Source of the DNA: an uncultured Prochlorococcus sp.
GTDB taxonomy: Bacteria; Cyanobacteriota; Cyanobacteriia; PCC-6307; Cyanobiaceae
Assembly (NCBI GenBank): GCA_902594875.1
Contig: CACJNU010000003.1
Span: forward strand, 37,726-101,725
Direction: 5' to 3'
Length of the DNA: 64,000 nucleotides
How positions within the stretch are numbered: position 1 is the first letter of the stretch; each line of letters starts with the position of its first letter. Below are positions 53,985-64,000 of this stretch, in pieces. Both the position numbers and the translations under genes were made by a program. Below the pieces are notes generated by a model that ran no database searches, was not told the DNA's origin, and saw nothing but the letters and a program-made list of their open reading frames with translations.

Positions 53985-55183
53985 AAAATAAAATTCATAC
54001 TATTGAAGTTGAAAATAACGAAACTGAATCTGTAGAAAAAATTATTGAAAAAATTAGAGAGAATAAAATTATTTATGTAAAAAACAAATTTTATGAAGAC
54101 AAAGATGTATTAGATTCAATTACTGAAAATGGGCCAGCAATTATCTTAAACAGTAGTGGGAGTTCTGGAAAACCGAGACAATGTTTTCACCATTTAAATA
54201 ATCTTAAATTATCTGCAACTACATCAGGTCAATGGCTAATAGAGCAAGGATTTGAATTACAAAACTGCTTAATTTTAAATACTTTACCACTGAACCATAT
54301 AAGTGGATTAATGCCAATTTTTAGAAGTCAAATTTGGGGATGTGATTGTATTAATATTTCTCCGAATTTGATAAAAAAAACTCGAGAACTTTTACTTTTC
54401 ACAATTAAATTTAAAAAAAACAAAAAACACTTGATTACGTCATTAGTACCTACTCAATTACAAAGACTTTTAGCTCAAAAAGATGGAATTAGTTGGCTAA
54501 AAATTTTTGATCTAATTTGGGTAGGTGGAGCTTCAATTTCAGACGAAACTGCAGAACAATGTATAAAAGAAAAAATAAAATTAGCACCTTGTTACGGCTC
54601 AACTGAAACAGCAGCAATGGTTACGAGTTTAAAACCAAAAGAATTCTTAATGGGTTTTAAAAATGTTGGAGAAATACTACCTGATACAAAAATAAGAATT
54701 AACGCACAAGGATTAATCGAAATAAAATCAGCCAGAATTGGAATCGAAATAATAGATTCTTTAAAAACTGAAAATTTCAAAAATAAAAATGGGTGGTGGC
54801 AAACAAGTGATTTAGGCGAAATTAAGCAAATCAATAATTCTTACTATTTAAAATTTGTTGGAAGAAGTGATAATGCCTTTAATTCAGGAGGAGAAGTTGT
54901 TTTCCCTGAACTAATTGAATCTAGATTAAATGATTTCATTATGAAAGAAAATATCCCAATTAATAAATTCAATATTTCGAAAGTATCTAACAAATTATGG
55001 GGAAATAAAATTAAAGTAATAGTTGAATTTAGAGAACTTACAAATGAAAAAAATATTGAAATTTCTTTAAATTTATTAAAAAAATTTTCTCAAAGTTGGC
55101 CTAAACATGAAAAGCCTGAAAAGTGGATTGTTAAAAACAAAAATAGCATTACAGAAAAAATAAACTATAAATTTAAAAAATAA
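53981..55183 (+). CDS. menE: o-Succinylbenzoate-CoA ligase
   Basis: LNSSGSSGKPRQ AMP-binding motif, CYGSTETAAMVTS, WWQTSDLGEI; ATG at 53981 overlaps menC by 4 bp. Confidence 0.9.
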   Translation: MKNKIHTIEVENNETESVEKIIEKIRENKIIYVKNKFYEDKDVLDSITENGPAIILNSSGSSGKPRQCFHHLNNLKLSATTSGQWLIEQGFELQNCLILNTLPLNHISGLMPIFRSQIWGCDCINISPNLIKKTRELLLFTIKFKKNKKHLITSLVPTQLQRLLAQKDGISWLKIFDLIWVGGASISDETAEQCIKEKIKLAPCYGSTETAAMVTSLKPKEFLMGFKNVGEILPDTKIRINAQGLIEIKSARIGIEIIDSLKTENFKNKNGWWQTSDLGEIKQINNSYYLKFVGRSDNAFNSGGEVVFPELIESRLNDFIMKENIPINKFNISKVSNKLWGNKIKVIVEFRELTNEKNIEISLNLLKKFSQSWPKHEKPEKWIVKNKNSITEKINYKFKK

Positions 55184-55186
55184 TAA

Positions 55187-55639
<453 letters not shown>

Positions 55640-55648
55640 TTAAAGAAA

Positions 55649-56836
55649 TTATCTATCAACAGATCCCATAATGACATCTATTGAACCAAGGATTGCCATA
55701 ATATCAGCTATTTTGGCACCTTTAAGAATATGAGGCAATATTTGCAGATTATTTAAATCAGCTGCTCTGATTTTAAATCTCCATGGGGTAACTTCATTAT
55801 TTCCTTGAATAAATACACCTATTTCTCCTTTGCCGGACTCTAATCTTGTATATAATTCTCCGTTGGGAATTTTAAAAGTTGGAGCAACCTTCTTAGCTAC
55901 ATATTGATAGTCGATACCAAATATTTCACTTTTCTTATCTTCAGTCGCTATTCTTTGAGCTTCTAAATTTTCTGTTGGACCTCCTGGAATCATTTTGCAG
56001 GCTTGGCGAATGATGCTTAGTGATTGTCTCATCTCTTCAACTCTTACTCGATATCTCGCATAACAATCTCCTTCTTTTTCCGAAGCAATCTTCCAATCAA
56101 AATCGTCATAACATTCATAACTATCGACTTTCCTTAAATCCCAGGAAACTCCAGAAGCTCTAAGCATTGGCCCAGACAAAGACCAATTAATTGCCTGGTC
56201 TCTTTGTATTGTTCCTAGACCTTCAATTCTTTTTCTAAAAATTGGATTATTTGTAATTAATTTTTCGTATTCATCTATCTTAGGACCAAACCAATCGCAA
56301 AAGTCTATACATTTTTCTAACCATCCGTATGGGAGATCACATGCGACACCGCCTATCCTAAAGAAATTATTATTTATTAGCCTTTGTCCAGTAGCAGCTT
56401 CCCAGAGATCATAGATCATCTCTCTTTCTCTAAAAATATAGAAAAATGGAGTTTGAGCTCCTACGTCTGCTAAAAAGGGACCAAGCCATAAAAGATGATT
56501 GGCAATACGATTAAGTTCGAGCATAAGAACTCTGATGTAACTAGCTCTTTTGGGAACTGGAATATTAGCTAATCTTTCAGGAGCATTTACTACAATAGCT
56601 TCATAAAACATTCCTGCTGCATAATCCATTCTGCTTACATAAGGGACATACATTACATTTGTTCTATTTTCAGCTATCTTTTCCATTCCTCTATGTAAAT
56701 ATCCAATTACTGGCTCACAATCAATGACATTCTCACCATCAAGAGTTACAACTAACCTTAAAACACCATGCATTGAAGGATGGTGAGGGCCAAAATTGAC
56801 CACCATTGGTTCTGTTCTAGTCTCTAGCTGAGCCAT
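55649..56836 (-). CDS. ndhH: NAD(P)H-quinone oxidoreductase subunit H
   Basis: [38 protein letters not shown]-terminal DVIMGSVDR. Confidence 0.98.
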   Translation of the reverse strand: MAQLETRTEPMVVNFGPHHPSMHGVLRLVVTLDGENVIDCEPVIGYLHRGMEKIAENRTNVMYVPYVSRMDYAAGMFYEAIVVNAPERLANIPVPKRASYIRVLMLELNRIANHLLWLGPFLADVGAQTPFFYIFREREMIYDLWEAATGQRLINNNFFRIGGVACDLPYGWLEKCIDFCDWFGPKIDEYEKLITNNPIFRKRIEGLGTIQRDQAINWSLSGPMLRASGVSWDLRKVDSYECYDDFDWKIASEKEGDCYARYRVRVEEMRQSLSIIRQACKMIPGGPTENLEAQRIATEDKKSEIFGIDYQYVAKKVAPTFKIPNGELYTRLESGKGEIGVFIQGNNEVTPWRFKIRAADLNNLQILPHILKGAKIADIMAILGSIDVIMGSVDR

Positions 56837-56874
56837 TCGAAATTTAACTTCTAAACAAATCTTAGTCGAAAGTT

Positions 56875-57777
56875 ATGCAAACTGACCTATCTGATTCATC
56901 TTTTTTCAATCATCAATCAGTTATGACAGATGAGATTATGGCTTCATTAGAGCATTACCCACTTATACATAACAATCAACTTAAGGGAATAGACGCAACT
57001 TTAGGCGGAGGCGGGCACTCTTATCATTTATTGAGAAAATATTCGGATTTAAATATAATTGGACTTGATCAAGATCCATTCGCAAGAAAATCAGCATTAA
57101 AAAAACTTGATGAGTTTAAAAGTAGGATTGATATAAGGGCTTCAAATTTTGCGGATTTTGTACCAAAAGAAAAAGTTTCTTTTGTGATTGCAGATCTTGG
57201 AGTAAATAGCAACCAACTTGATGACCCTAAAAGAGGATTTAGTTTCCAAAAAGATGGTCCACTTGATATGCGCATGAATCCTTTGCTTGATATTGATGCA
57301 GAGAAATTAATTGAGGTTTTAAATGAAAAAGATCTAGCTAACCTAATCTATAAATATGGAGATGAGAGATTATCAAGAAAGATTGCTAGGAAAATAAAAT
57401 TGGATTTGAAGGAAAATGGAAAATATTCTGGGACAAAAGAGTTAGCTTACTCTATTGCAGGCTGCTTCCCACCAAAACAAAGATATAAAAAAATACATCC
57501 AGCAACAAGAACATTTCAAGCACTAAGAATTGCTGTTAATAAAGAAATTGAAGTATTAGAAAAATTTTTGCAAGTTGTACCTGAATGGCTTTTGCCAGGG
57601 GGTATTATTTCTGTTATTAGTTTTCATTCTCTTGAGGATAGGTTAGTAAAAAGTTGTTTTAAGAATGATCAAAGACTAAAAAACCTGACAAAAAAGCCAA
57701 TAACTCCTTCCGAGCAAGAAGTCGAACTTAATAAAAGAGCTAGAAGTGGAAAATTAAGAATTGCTCAATTAAATTAA
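56875..57777 (+). CDS. rsmH: 16S rRNA (cytosine1402-N4)-methyltransferase RsmH
   Basis: GIDATLGGGGHS, DLGVNSNQLDDPKRGFSFQKDGPLDMRM, ISFHSLEDRLVK. Confidence 0.96.
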   Translation: MQTDLSDSSFFNHQSVMTDEIMASLEHYPLIHNNQLKGIDATLGGGGHSYHLLRKYSDLNIIGLDQDPFARKSALKKLDEFKSRIDIRASNFADFVPKEKVSFVIADLGVNSNQLDDPKRGFSFQKDGPLDMRMNPLLDIDAEKLIEVLNEKDLANLIYKYGDERLSRKIARKIKLDLKENGKYSGTKELAYSIAGCFPPKQRYKKIHPATRTFQALRIAVNKEIEVLEKFLQVVPEWLLPGGIISVISFHSLEDRLVKSCFKNDQRLKNLTKKPITPSEQEVELNKRARSGKLRIAQLN

Positions 57778-57790
57778 AAGCCAATAATTT

Positions 57791-58936
57791 CTATCGTAAT
57801 GATCTGATTGTATTTGTAAGAATATGAATTGCTTGTTTTATATCTTTTGAATTAGTACTTAATCCAATACTTAACCTTATTGAAGATTCTGCTTCTTTAA
57901 GAGATCTACCTAAGGCTAGTAAAACATGAGATGGTTCACCACTACTACATGCAGATCCAGTAGAACAAATTATTTTAGATTTTAAAAGTTTATGAAACTT
58001 TGCTCCGTTTAAATCCAATACAGTCAAATTTAAATTGTGAGGTAATCTTTTTTCTATGGAGCCATTAATTAATAAACCAGAATTATTTTTTAACAACCCC
58101 TCTAAAAGTTTATTTCTATAAAAAAGTAATTTCTCAGCATTATTTTTTTGATTAAGAACTGCTATCTCTATTGCTTTAGCAAAGCCAACTACTAAAGGAA
58201 GAGGTAATGTGCCAGACCTAAGACCATATTCCTGACCTCCTCCAACAATTAAAGGCTCAAGATTAATTTCTTCATCAATCAAAAGAAGTCCTATCCCTTT
58301 AGGGCCGTATATTTTGTGAGAACTCATCGTTATCATGTTTACATCTGATAAAAGATTGTCTAAAGCCATATAACCTAAACATTGTGCAAAATCAGAGTGA
58401 AATGTTATTCCTCTCGATTTACATATCTTTGAAATATTTTCTATGGGCTGAATAACTCCTATTTCGTTATTTGCCAACATGACACTAACCAGAAATGTAT
58501 CTTCTCTTATTTTTTTTTTGAATTCTTCTTCTGAAATTAAGCCATCTTTCTCAGGATTAATTTCTGTAACCATAAATCCCTCTTTTTTTAGTTGGTTTAA
58601 GGGCTCCAAAACAGCTTTATGCTCTGTTTTTAAGGTAATAATATGTCCATAATTTCCTGTTTTTTTATAGAAATTTCTAGCAAAACCTAATAAGGCTAAG
58701 TTATTAGATTCAGTTGCCCCACTTGTAAAAATAACTTTTTTATTCTTAAGAAATAAACTTTGTTCTATTTTTTCTCTTGAGACTTCCAATATAGCGCTTG
58801 CGTTAATCCCCGCCAAATTAGATTTATTTGCAGGGTTAGAAAATATCTCACTCCAAAAAGGTTTCATAGAATCAACGACATCTTTAGAGCAAGGAGTCGA
58901 AGATTGATAGTCTAGTAGTATGGGAGTTGATAGCAT
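57791..58936 (-). CDS. NifS/IscS-like cysteine desulfurase
   Basis: DYQSSTPCSKDVVDSM, MSSHKIYGPKGIGLL, CSTGSACSSGEPSHVL. Confidence 0.93.
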   Translation of the reverse strand: MLSTPILLDYQSSTPCSKDVVDSMKPFWSEIFSNPANKSNLAGINASAILEVSREKIEQSLFLKNKKVIFTSGATESNNLALLGFARNFYKKTGNYGHIITLKTEHKAVLEPLNQLKKEGFMVTEINPEKDGLISEEEFKKKIREDTFLVSVMLANNEIGVIQPIENISKICKSRGITFHSDFAQCLGYMALDNLLSDVNMITMSSHKIYGPKGIGLLLIDEEINLEPLIVGGGQEYGLRSGTLPLPLVVGFAKAIEIAVLNQKNNAEKLLFYRNKLLEGLLKNNSGLLINGSIEKRLPHNLNLTVLDLNGAKFHKLLKSKIICSTGSACSSGEPSHVLLALGRSLKEAESSIRLSIGLSTNSKDIKQAIHILTNTIRSLR

Positions 58937-58994
58937 TATGTTTAGTATATAAAATTCTGTTTATTAATAGAAAATCAAATTAAAGAATTAAAAA

Positions 58995-59723
58995 ATGAAT
59001 GAAATTAATCAAATTAATAATGCACCGGTAAGAAAATCAAGAATTTTATTAGTTGATGATGAGCCTGGTTTAAGAACAGCTGTTAAAACATTTCTAGAAG
59101 ATGAAGGCTTTGAAATATTTATTGCAGTTGATGGAGAGGATGGTTGGGAAAAAGCTCAAACAATCTTCCCCGATTTGATAATTAGCGATGTTATGATGCC
59201 TCGAGCCAACGGTTATGCTTTATTAGAAAAAATTAGAGAGGATGAAAAATTAGGAGGTACTCCAGTAATTTTTCTAACTGCAAAAGGAATGACCCTAGAC
59301 AGAACAGAAGGTTATCTTGCAGGAGTTGATGATTATATTTCCAAACCTTTCGATCCCGATGAATTAGCTGCAAGAGTCAAAAATGTAATCAACAGACAAG
59401 AACGATTATTAAAAGAAGCGGCACGATTCGCAGATATTGACGTAAGCAAAATGGCAAAACAAATTACTGAAATAAAATCTATGCTCACAGACCAAAACCA
59501 GACTAATACAGAAAATAAAATAAATCTTCCTAGTTTCACTCCTAGAGAAGCAAGTGTGCTTCAACTAGTAGCAGAGGGACTGATGAACAAAGAAATTGCA
59601 AGACAGCTTGAAACATCTATTAGAAATGTTGAGAAATATGTAAGTAGACTTTTTATCAAAACAGGTACATCAAGCCGAACAGAATTAGTTCGTTATGCAC
59701 TTGAAAATCATTTAGTAAAATAA
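58995..59723 (+). CDS. NarL/LuxR-type two-component response regulator (Ycf29-like)
   Basis: Receiver domain LLVDDEPGLRTAV...LIISDVMMPRANGY...VDDYISKPFDPDEL plus LuxR HTH (FTPREASVLQLVAEGLMNKEIARQL). Confidence 0.9.
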   Translation: MNEINQINNAPVRKSRILLVDDEPGLRTAVKTFLEDEGFEIFIAVDGEDGWEKAQTIFPDLIISDVMMPRANGYALLEKIREDEKLGGTPVIFLTAKGMTLDRTEGYLAGVDDYISKPFDPDELAARVKNVINRQERLLKEAARFADIDVSKMAKQITEIKSMLTDQNQTNTENKINLPSFTPREASVLQLVAEGLMNKEIARQLETSIRNVEKYVSRLFIKTGTSSRTELVRYALENHLVK

Positions 59724-59724
59724 A

Positions 59725-60426
59725 TTATTTCATTTTTTCGAATTCAATTAGTTTTGAAAAATAAAAAGGAGCTTGATTTAGTTTCTTTTTAACAACATTA
59801 AATCCTCTTTCTTTGGCAGCATTAATAATACCCTTTTCTTTCAATGTATATGCTCTTGTAGTTTTACTTGGCCCAGGAAATAATTTTCCAATATTTTTTA
59901 GAACAGCAAGAACTGGCGTATAAGGAGCAAAGCTAACGATTAGTTTTTCTTTGCTTAAATCGCATAGATGTTGGACCATTTCTTCTGCGACCGGTTGAGG
60001 ATAATGAATAAATACATCCAAACAAACTACAACATCAAATAAACCTTTTAATTTTTCCAGATCACAGACTTCATATTTTATTTTGCCTTGACTCAAACCT
60101 AATTCATGAATGCGTTTTTTTGTTTCTTTAATCATTTCAGAAGAAATATCGCTTACCTGTAGTTCTTTTATACCGAGTCTTAGTAAAGGTATGGAAAGAC
60201 TTCCTACACCACAGCCTGCATCACAATAACTTTTTTTTGTTAGTTCAGGATAATTTTTAATGTATGAGACTACATCATCTACAGTTTTTTGATGTCCTTT
60301 CCTAATATTTTTCTGAACTGTATTAATTTCATCAGATTTGCTATAAATTTTATTCCATCTTTCAAAGCCAGTACCATTAAAATACTCTCTTACTTCACTT
60401 TTTTCGATAATCTTATTTGATGTCAT
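59725..60426 (-). CDS. chlM: Mg-protoporphyrin IX methyltransferase
   Basis: EVREYFNGTGFERWNKIYS, SAM motif DAGCGVGSLSIPL, FAPYTPVL. Confidence 0.94.
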   Translation of the reverse strand: MTSNKIIEKSEVREYFNGTGFERWNKIYSKSDEINTVQKNIRKGHQKTVDDVVSYIKNYPELTKKSYCDAGCGVGSLSIPLLRLGIKELQVSDISSEMIKETKKRIHELGLSQGKIKYEVCDLEKLKGLFDVVVCLDVFIHYPQPVAEEMVQHLCDLSKEKLIVSFAPYTPVLAVLKNIGKLFPGPSKTTRAYTLKEKGIINAAKERGFNVVKKKLNQAPFYFSKLIEFEKMK

Positions 60427-60515
60427 TGTATTCTATGAAAATTTATTCTTTTTATACTAACTAACTGGCGCCAAATTAATTGCACGCCATTATAGGAAAG
60501 AATTGATTTGTTATT

Positions 60516-61052
60516 TTGTCAGAATTGAATTTTAAAGATATTTATAAAATTGCTGTCGTAATGGGTAGTGATTCAGATCTAAAAACATTGAAACCAGCCA
60601 TTGATATTTTAAGAGAATTTGCAATAAAAACTGAAGTTTGTATACTTTCTGCACATCGAACACCTATTGAAATGATGGAATATGCAAAAAATGCTGAATC
60701 AGAAAACATAAAAGTAATAATTGCCGGCGCTGGGGGTGCTGCTCATCTTCCAGGAATGCTGGCATCCATAACTTGCATTCCTGTAATTGGCGTACCAGTA
60801 GAGAGTAAGGCACTTAAGGGTATTGACTCTCTTTTATCAATTGTTCAAATGCCCGCTGGAATTCCAGTTGCAACAGTTGCAATTAATGGAGGTCAGAATG
60901 CTGGATTATTGGCAATAGAGATGATCAGTTTATTTGATGAATCCATAAAGAAAAACTTGAAAGAATTCAGAGAAAATCTTCATTCACAGGTAAGAACTAA
61001 AAATAGTAAGTTATCAAATTTTGGACCTGACAATTATCTTCAAAATAAATGA
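60516..61052 (+). CDS. purE: N5-carboxyaminoimidazole ribonucleotide mutase (TTG start)
   Basis: VVMGSDSDLKTLKPA, SAHRTP, IAGAGGAAHLPGMLAS, NAGLLAIEM. Confidence 0.96.
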   Translation: MSELNFKDIYKIAVVMGSDSDLKTLKPAIDILREFAIKTEVCILSAHRTPIEMMEYAKNAESENIKVIIAGAGGAAHLPGMLASITCIPVIGVPVESKALKGIDSLLSIVQMPAGIPVATVAINGGQNAGLLAIEMISLFDESIKKNLKEFRENLHSQVRTKNSKLSNFGPDNYLQNK

Positions 61053-61069
61053 ACTAATATTTTTTTCTA

Positions 61070-61693
61070 TTAAGCCTTGTTAAGAAAGTTTTCTTTTTTA
61101 AGGTAATTAATAATTTTTTCAACGGAGTCATTTAAATCTAACGAACCTGTATCAACAACAATTTCGGGATTAAGAGGAGCTTCATATGGACTAGAAATCC
61201 CTGTGAATTCTATAATTTCACCCAAACGAGCTTTCTTATAAAGACCTTTAGTATCCCTATTTTCGCAAACTGTGATATCAGCAGCACAATAAACTTCAAT
61301 GAAATCCTTAGATCCAATAATTTTTCTCACCTTATCTCTATCGCTAATAAATGGGGAAACGAATGCCGTAATAGTTATTATCCCAGCATTCATAAATAAA
61401 TTCGCAACTTCGCCAATTCTCCTTATATTTTCTTCTCTATCTTCATCCGAAAAACCAAGATCTTTGCATAAACCATGTCTAATATTATCTCCATCCAACA
61501 CATAAGTCGAAAAACCATCCAAGTGTAAAACTTCATTTAAAGCGTTGGCCAAAGTACTTTTACCAGAACCAGATAAACCTGTAAACCAGATAACCATACC
61601 TTTATGACCTCTCATCTTCTCTAACTTTTCTCTATCAATAGTTAAGTTGTGCCACTTTATATTGGTTGACTTTGTCTGATTTTGTTCTTTCAT
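61070..61693 (-). CDS. cysC: Adenylylsulfate kinase
   Basis: GLSGSGKSTLANAL, LDGDNIRHGLCKDLGFS, FVSPFISDRDKVR. Confidence 0.96.
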   Translation of the reverse strand: MKEQNQTKSTNIKWHNLTIDREKLEKMRGHKGMVIWFTGLSGSGKSTLANALNEVLHLDGFSTYVLDGDNIRHGLCKDLGFSDEDREENIRRIGEVANLFMNAGIITITAFVSPFISDRDKVRKIIGSKDFIEVYCAADITVCENRDTKGLYKKARLGEIIEFTGISSPYEAPLNPEIVVDTGSLDLNDSVEKIINYLKKENFLNKA

Positions 61694-61734
61694 TTTTTAC
61701 TTCATCAAAATTAAAACCTATCCTAACCCTTGCT

Positions 61735-62046
61735 TCATAAATTATGAAATCCCTCTTTACGAAGAAACTCAATTGATTTCGATACCATATCACCCTGCAA
61801 CTGGATATTTCTATCAATTAATGTTCCTCCAGTCCCACAAAAAACTTTAATTTTTTTTAGTAATTCTTTTAATAAGATTTCATCCTCAGTGCCTAAACCT
61901 TTAATTAAAGTTATAGTCTTGCCTTTTTTTCCTTTCTTTTGTTTTGAAATATTTATTTTTGATTTTTTATTAAAAGTATCTACCTTAGCTGTTTCTACAG
62001 ATTTCTTTTCTTGATTATCAAATTCGATCCAATTCTTTTTTCCCAT
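61735..62046 (-). CDS. SUI1/eIF1-like (YciH) protein
   Basis: KGKTITLIKGLGTEDEILLKELLKKIKVFCGTGGTLIDRNIQLQGD; likely ATG at 62046. Confidence 0.9.
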   Translation of the reverse strand: MGKKNWIEFDNQEKKSVETAKVDTFNKKSKINISKQKKGKKGKTITLIKGLGTEDEILLKELLKKIKVFCGTGGTLIDRNIQLQGDMVSKSIEFLRKEGFHNL

Positions 62047-62093
62047 TATTTTCAATATAATCTATAGTTAGTTAATACTTATTTTATAGAAAG

Positions 62094-63338
62094 GTGGTAA
62101 GTACATTTTCTCGCAAAGATCAAAACTATAAAAATGACGATTTAAGTCAACCTTCCAAAGAGGGAAGATTTGGAAAATATGGTGGTCAATATGTTCCTGA
62201 AACGCTAATGCCTGCTCTTTTTGAGCTTGAAGACGCTGCATCTAATGCATGGAAAGATAAACTATTTGTAGAAGAATTAAATCATCTACTTAAGACTTAT
62301 GTAGGAAGAGAAACACCACTTTATGAAGCCAAAAGACTTACTGAACATTACAAAAATAAACAAGCAACTCCTAGAATATGGCTTAAAAGAGAAGATTTAA
62401 ATCATACTGGGGCTCACAAAATTAATAATGCTCTTGGACAAGCTTTATTGGCAATAAGAATGGGCAAAAAAAGAATAATTGCAGAAACTGGAGCAGGTCA
62501 GCATGGAGTTGCTACTGCTACTGTTTGTGCGAGATTTGGCTTGAAATGTATTATCTACATGGGTGCTGAAGACATAAAAAGGCAATCCCTTAACGTTTTT
62601 AGAATGAAACTTTTAGGAGCTGAAGTTAAAGTTGTAAATTCTGGAACTGCAACACTTAAGGATGCTACTAGTGAGGCCATTAGAGATTGGGTTTCTAATG
62701 TCGAAACAACACACTACATTTTAGGATCTGTTGCAGGCCCACACCCTTTCCCAAAGATCGTGCGAGATTTTCATGCAGTTATAGGTGAAGAAACTAAAAA
62801 ACAATGCTTGGAATCATTTGGATCTTTGCCAGATATTTTGCTTGCTTGTGTAGGTGGAGGATCAAATGCAATGGGGCTTTTCCATCCTTTTGTTAAAGAA
62901 ACTTCTGTGCGTCTTATTGGAGTTGAAGCCGCAGGAAGCGGAGTTGATACTGACAAACATGCTGCCACTATCACTAAAGGGTCAGTTGGAATTTTGCATG
63001 GATCAATGAGTCTTCTCTTGCAAGATGATAATGGTCAAGTACAAGAAGCTCACTCAATAAGTGCAGGGTTAGATTACCCTGGAGTAGGACCTGAACATAG
63101 CCATTTAAAAGATATAGGAAGAGCAGAATATGGATCAGTCACAGATCAAGAAGCTTTAGACGCTTTAAAACTTGTTAGTGAACTAGAAGGAATTATACCT
63201 GCACTTGAAACCTCCCATGCCTTTGCTTGGTTAGATAAATTATGCCCTACTCTTGAAAAAGATACTCATATAGTTATCAATTGCTCTGGTAGAGGCGACA
63301 AAGATGTCAATACTGTTGCATCTTCATTAGATATTTAA
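62094..63338 (+). CDS. trpB: Tryptophan synthase beta subunit (GTG start)
   Basis: [51 protein letters not shown]. Confidence 0.98.
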   Translation: MVSTFSRKDQNYKNDDLSQPSKEGRFGKYGGQYVPETLMPALFELEDAASNAWKDKLFVEELNHLLKTYVGRETPLYEAKRLTEHYKNKQATPRIWLKREDLNHTGAHKINNALGQALLAIRMGKKRIIAETGAGQHGVATATVCARFGLKCIIYMGAEDIKRQSLNVFRMKLLGAEVKVVNSGTATLKDATSEAIRDWVSNVETTHYILGSVAGPHPFPKIVRDFHAVIGEETKKQCLESFGSLPDILLACVGGGSNAMGLFHPFVKETSVRLIGVEAAGSGVDTDKHAATITKGSVGILHGSMSLLLQDDNGQVQEAHSISAGLDYPGVGPEHSHLKDIGRAEYGSVTDQEALDALKLVSELEGIIPALETSHAFAWLDKLCPTLEKDTHIVINCSGRGDKDVNTVASSLDI

Positions 63339-63689
63339 TCAATACCTTGGGATTGATGGGTCAATATATCTACTCCATCCATCAATACCCTCCTCCAAAT
63401 TCCATATTTCGCTCACAATATTATTATCCAAGCACCATTTAGAAAAGTTATAACTTCTTATTCCTGCATGACAGGTAACTACAATTTCTCTGTCTAATAA
63501 ACCAGCAAATCTTTCTTCAACATATTCAAATGTAACTTTACTAATTGGTATATGTAAAAATTCTTTTGAGAAACGAGCTACTTCAAGCTCTGACTGTTCT
63601 CTTACATCAATCAAAACTGGATCTTCCTTCTCAGAATTAAACCAATCATTGAGACTAGAAGCATTTATAGATTTTGGATAACTTCCCAA
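63339..63689 (-). CDS. Rhodanese-domain protein
   Basis: DPVLIDVREQSELEVA, VTCHAGIRSYNFSKWL catalytic Cys loop. Confidence 0.9.
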   Translation of the reverse strand: MGSYPKSINASSLNDWFNSEKEDPVLIDVREQSELEVARFSKEFLHIPISKVTFEYVEERFAGLLDREIVVTCHAGIRSYNFSKWCLDNNIVSEIWNLEEGIDGWSRYIDPSIPRY

Positions 63690-63772
63690 TTTATAGGATA
63701 AATTATGTGTTATTTACAATTTAATAAATTAAGTTGCAGTAGGAAGTTTATTGTTAAAAATAAAAATAAACA

Positions 63773-63988
63773 TTGATAATGAAACTTAGAGTAGTAGCAA
63801 TAATACTATTATTAACTTTATTACTTTTTTTTGGTTTTAAAAAAGTTGCTGCTAATAAAAATAAGGAGCAAGGTACAAATATTGAGCAACTAAATATCTT
63901 AAGATATATACCTAAAAATAATAAATTATTATTTATTTCAAATTTAGATAGTTTTCATATTGTCAATAATAATGAAAAAGATATTTAG
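63773..63988 (+). CDS. Short membrane-anchored hypothetical ORF, possibly the N-terminal part of a longer (DUF3352-like) protein
   Basis: MKLRVVAIILLLTLLLFFGFKKVAANK signal anchor then NILRYIPKNNKLLFISNLDSFHI; stops 12 nt before the window end. Confidence 0.45.
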   Translation: MIMKLRVVAIILLLTLLLFFGFKKVAANKNKEQGTNIEQLNILRYIPKNNKLLFISNLDSFHIVNNNEKDI

Positions 63989-64000
63989 TTGCTCAATATT

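Overview
This window is a contiguous piece of a very AT-rich, gene-dense picocyanobacterial chromosome. It is most likely a high-light Prochlorococcus marinus (inferred from gene content and protein sequence character, not from a database search). About 62 protein-coding genes can be supported. They are mostly housekeeping and photosynthesis genes: sat, ftsH, aroC, psbA, cp12, obg, mutS2, hemB, a SulP/SbtA/PII-like bicarbonate-uptake cluster, eno, clpB2, secE-nusG-rplK-rplA-rplJ-rplL, pyrD, murG, pgk, rluD, spoT, mnmE, nadC, argS, prfB, gshB, the phylloquinone (men) cluster, ndhH, rsmH, chlM, purE, cysC and trpB. I found no rRNA, tRNA, CRISPR array, prophage, transposon or obvious defence island. 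I do not see a clearly undescribed multi-gene system. The observations most worth a second look are: (1) a decayed KDPG/KHG-aldolase (eda) pseudogene between ftsH and aroC that an ORF caller misses; (2) a +1 programmed frameshift in prfB, so the ORF-track start is wrong; (3) a terminator-like hairpin in the psbA 5' leader; (4) a thioredoxin-reductase-like flavoprotein with degenerate NADPH motifs; (5) an MBL-fold protein missing the HxHxDH motif; (6) the SulP-SbtA-PII-like operon with a PII protein lacking a C-terminal Cys pair; and (7) several small or extended proteins of unknown function.
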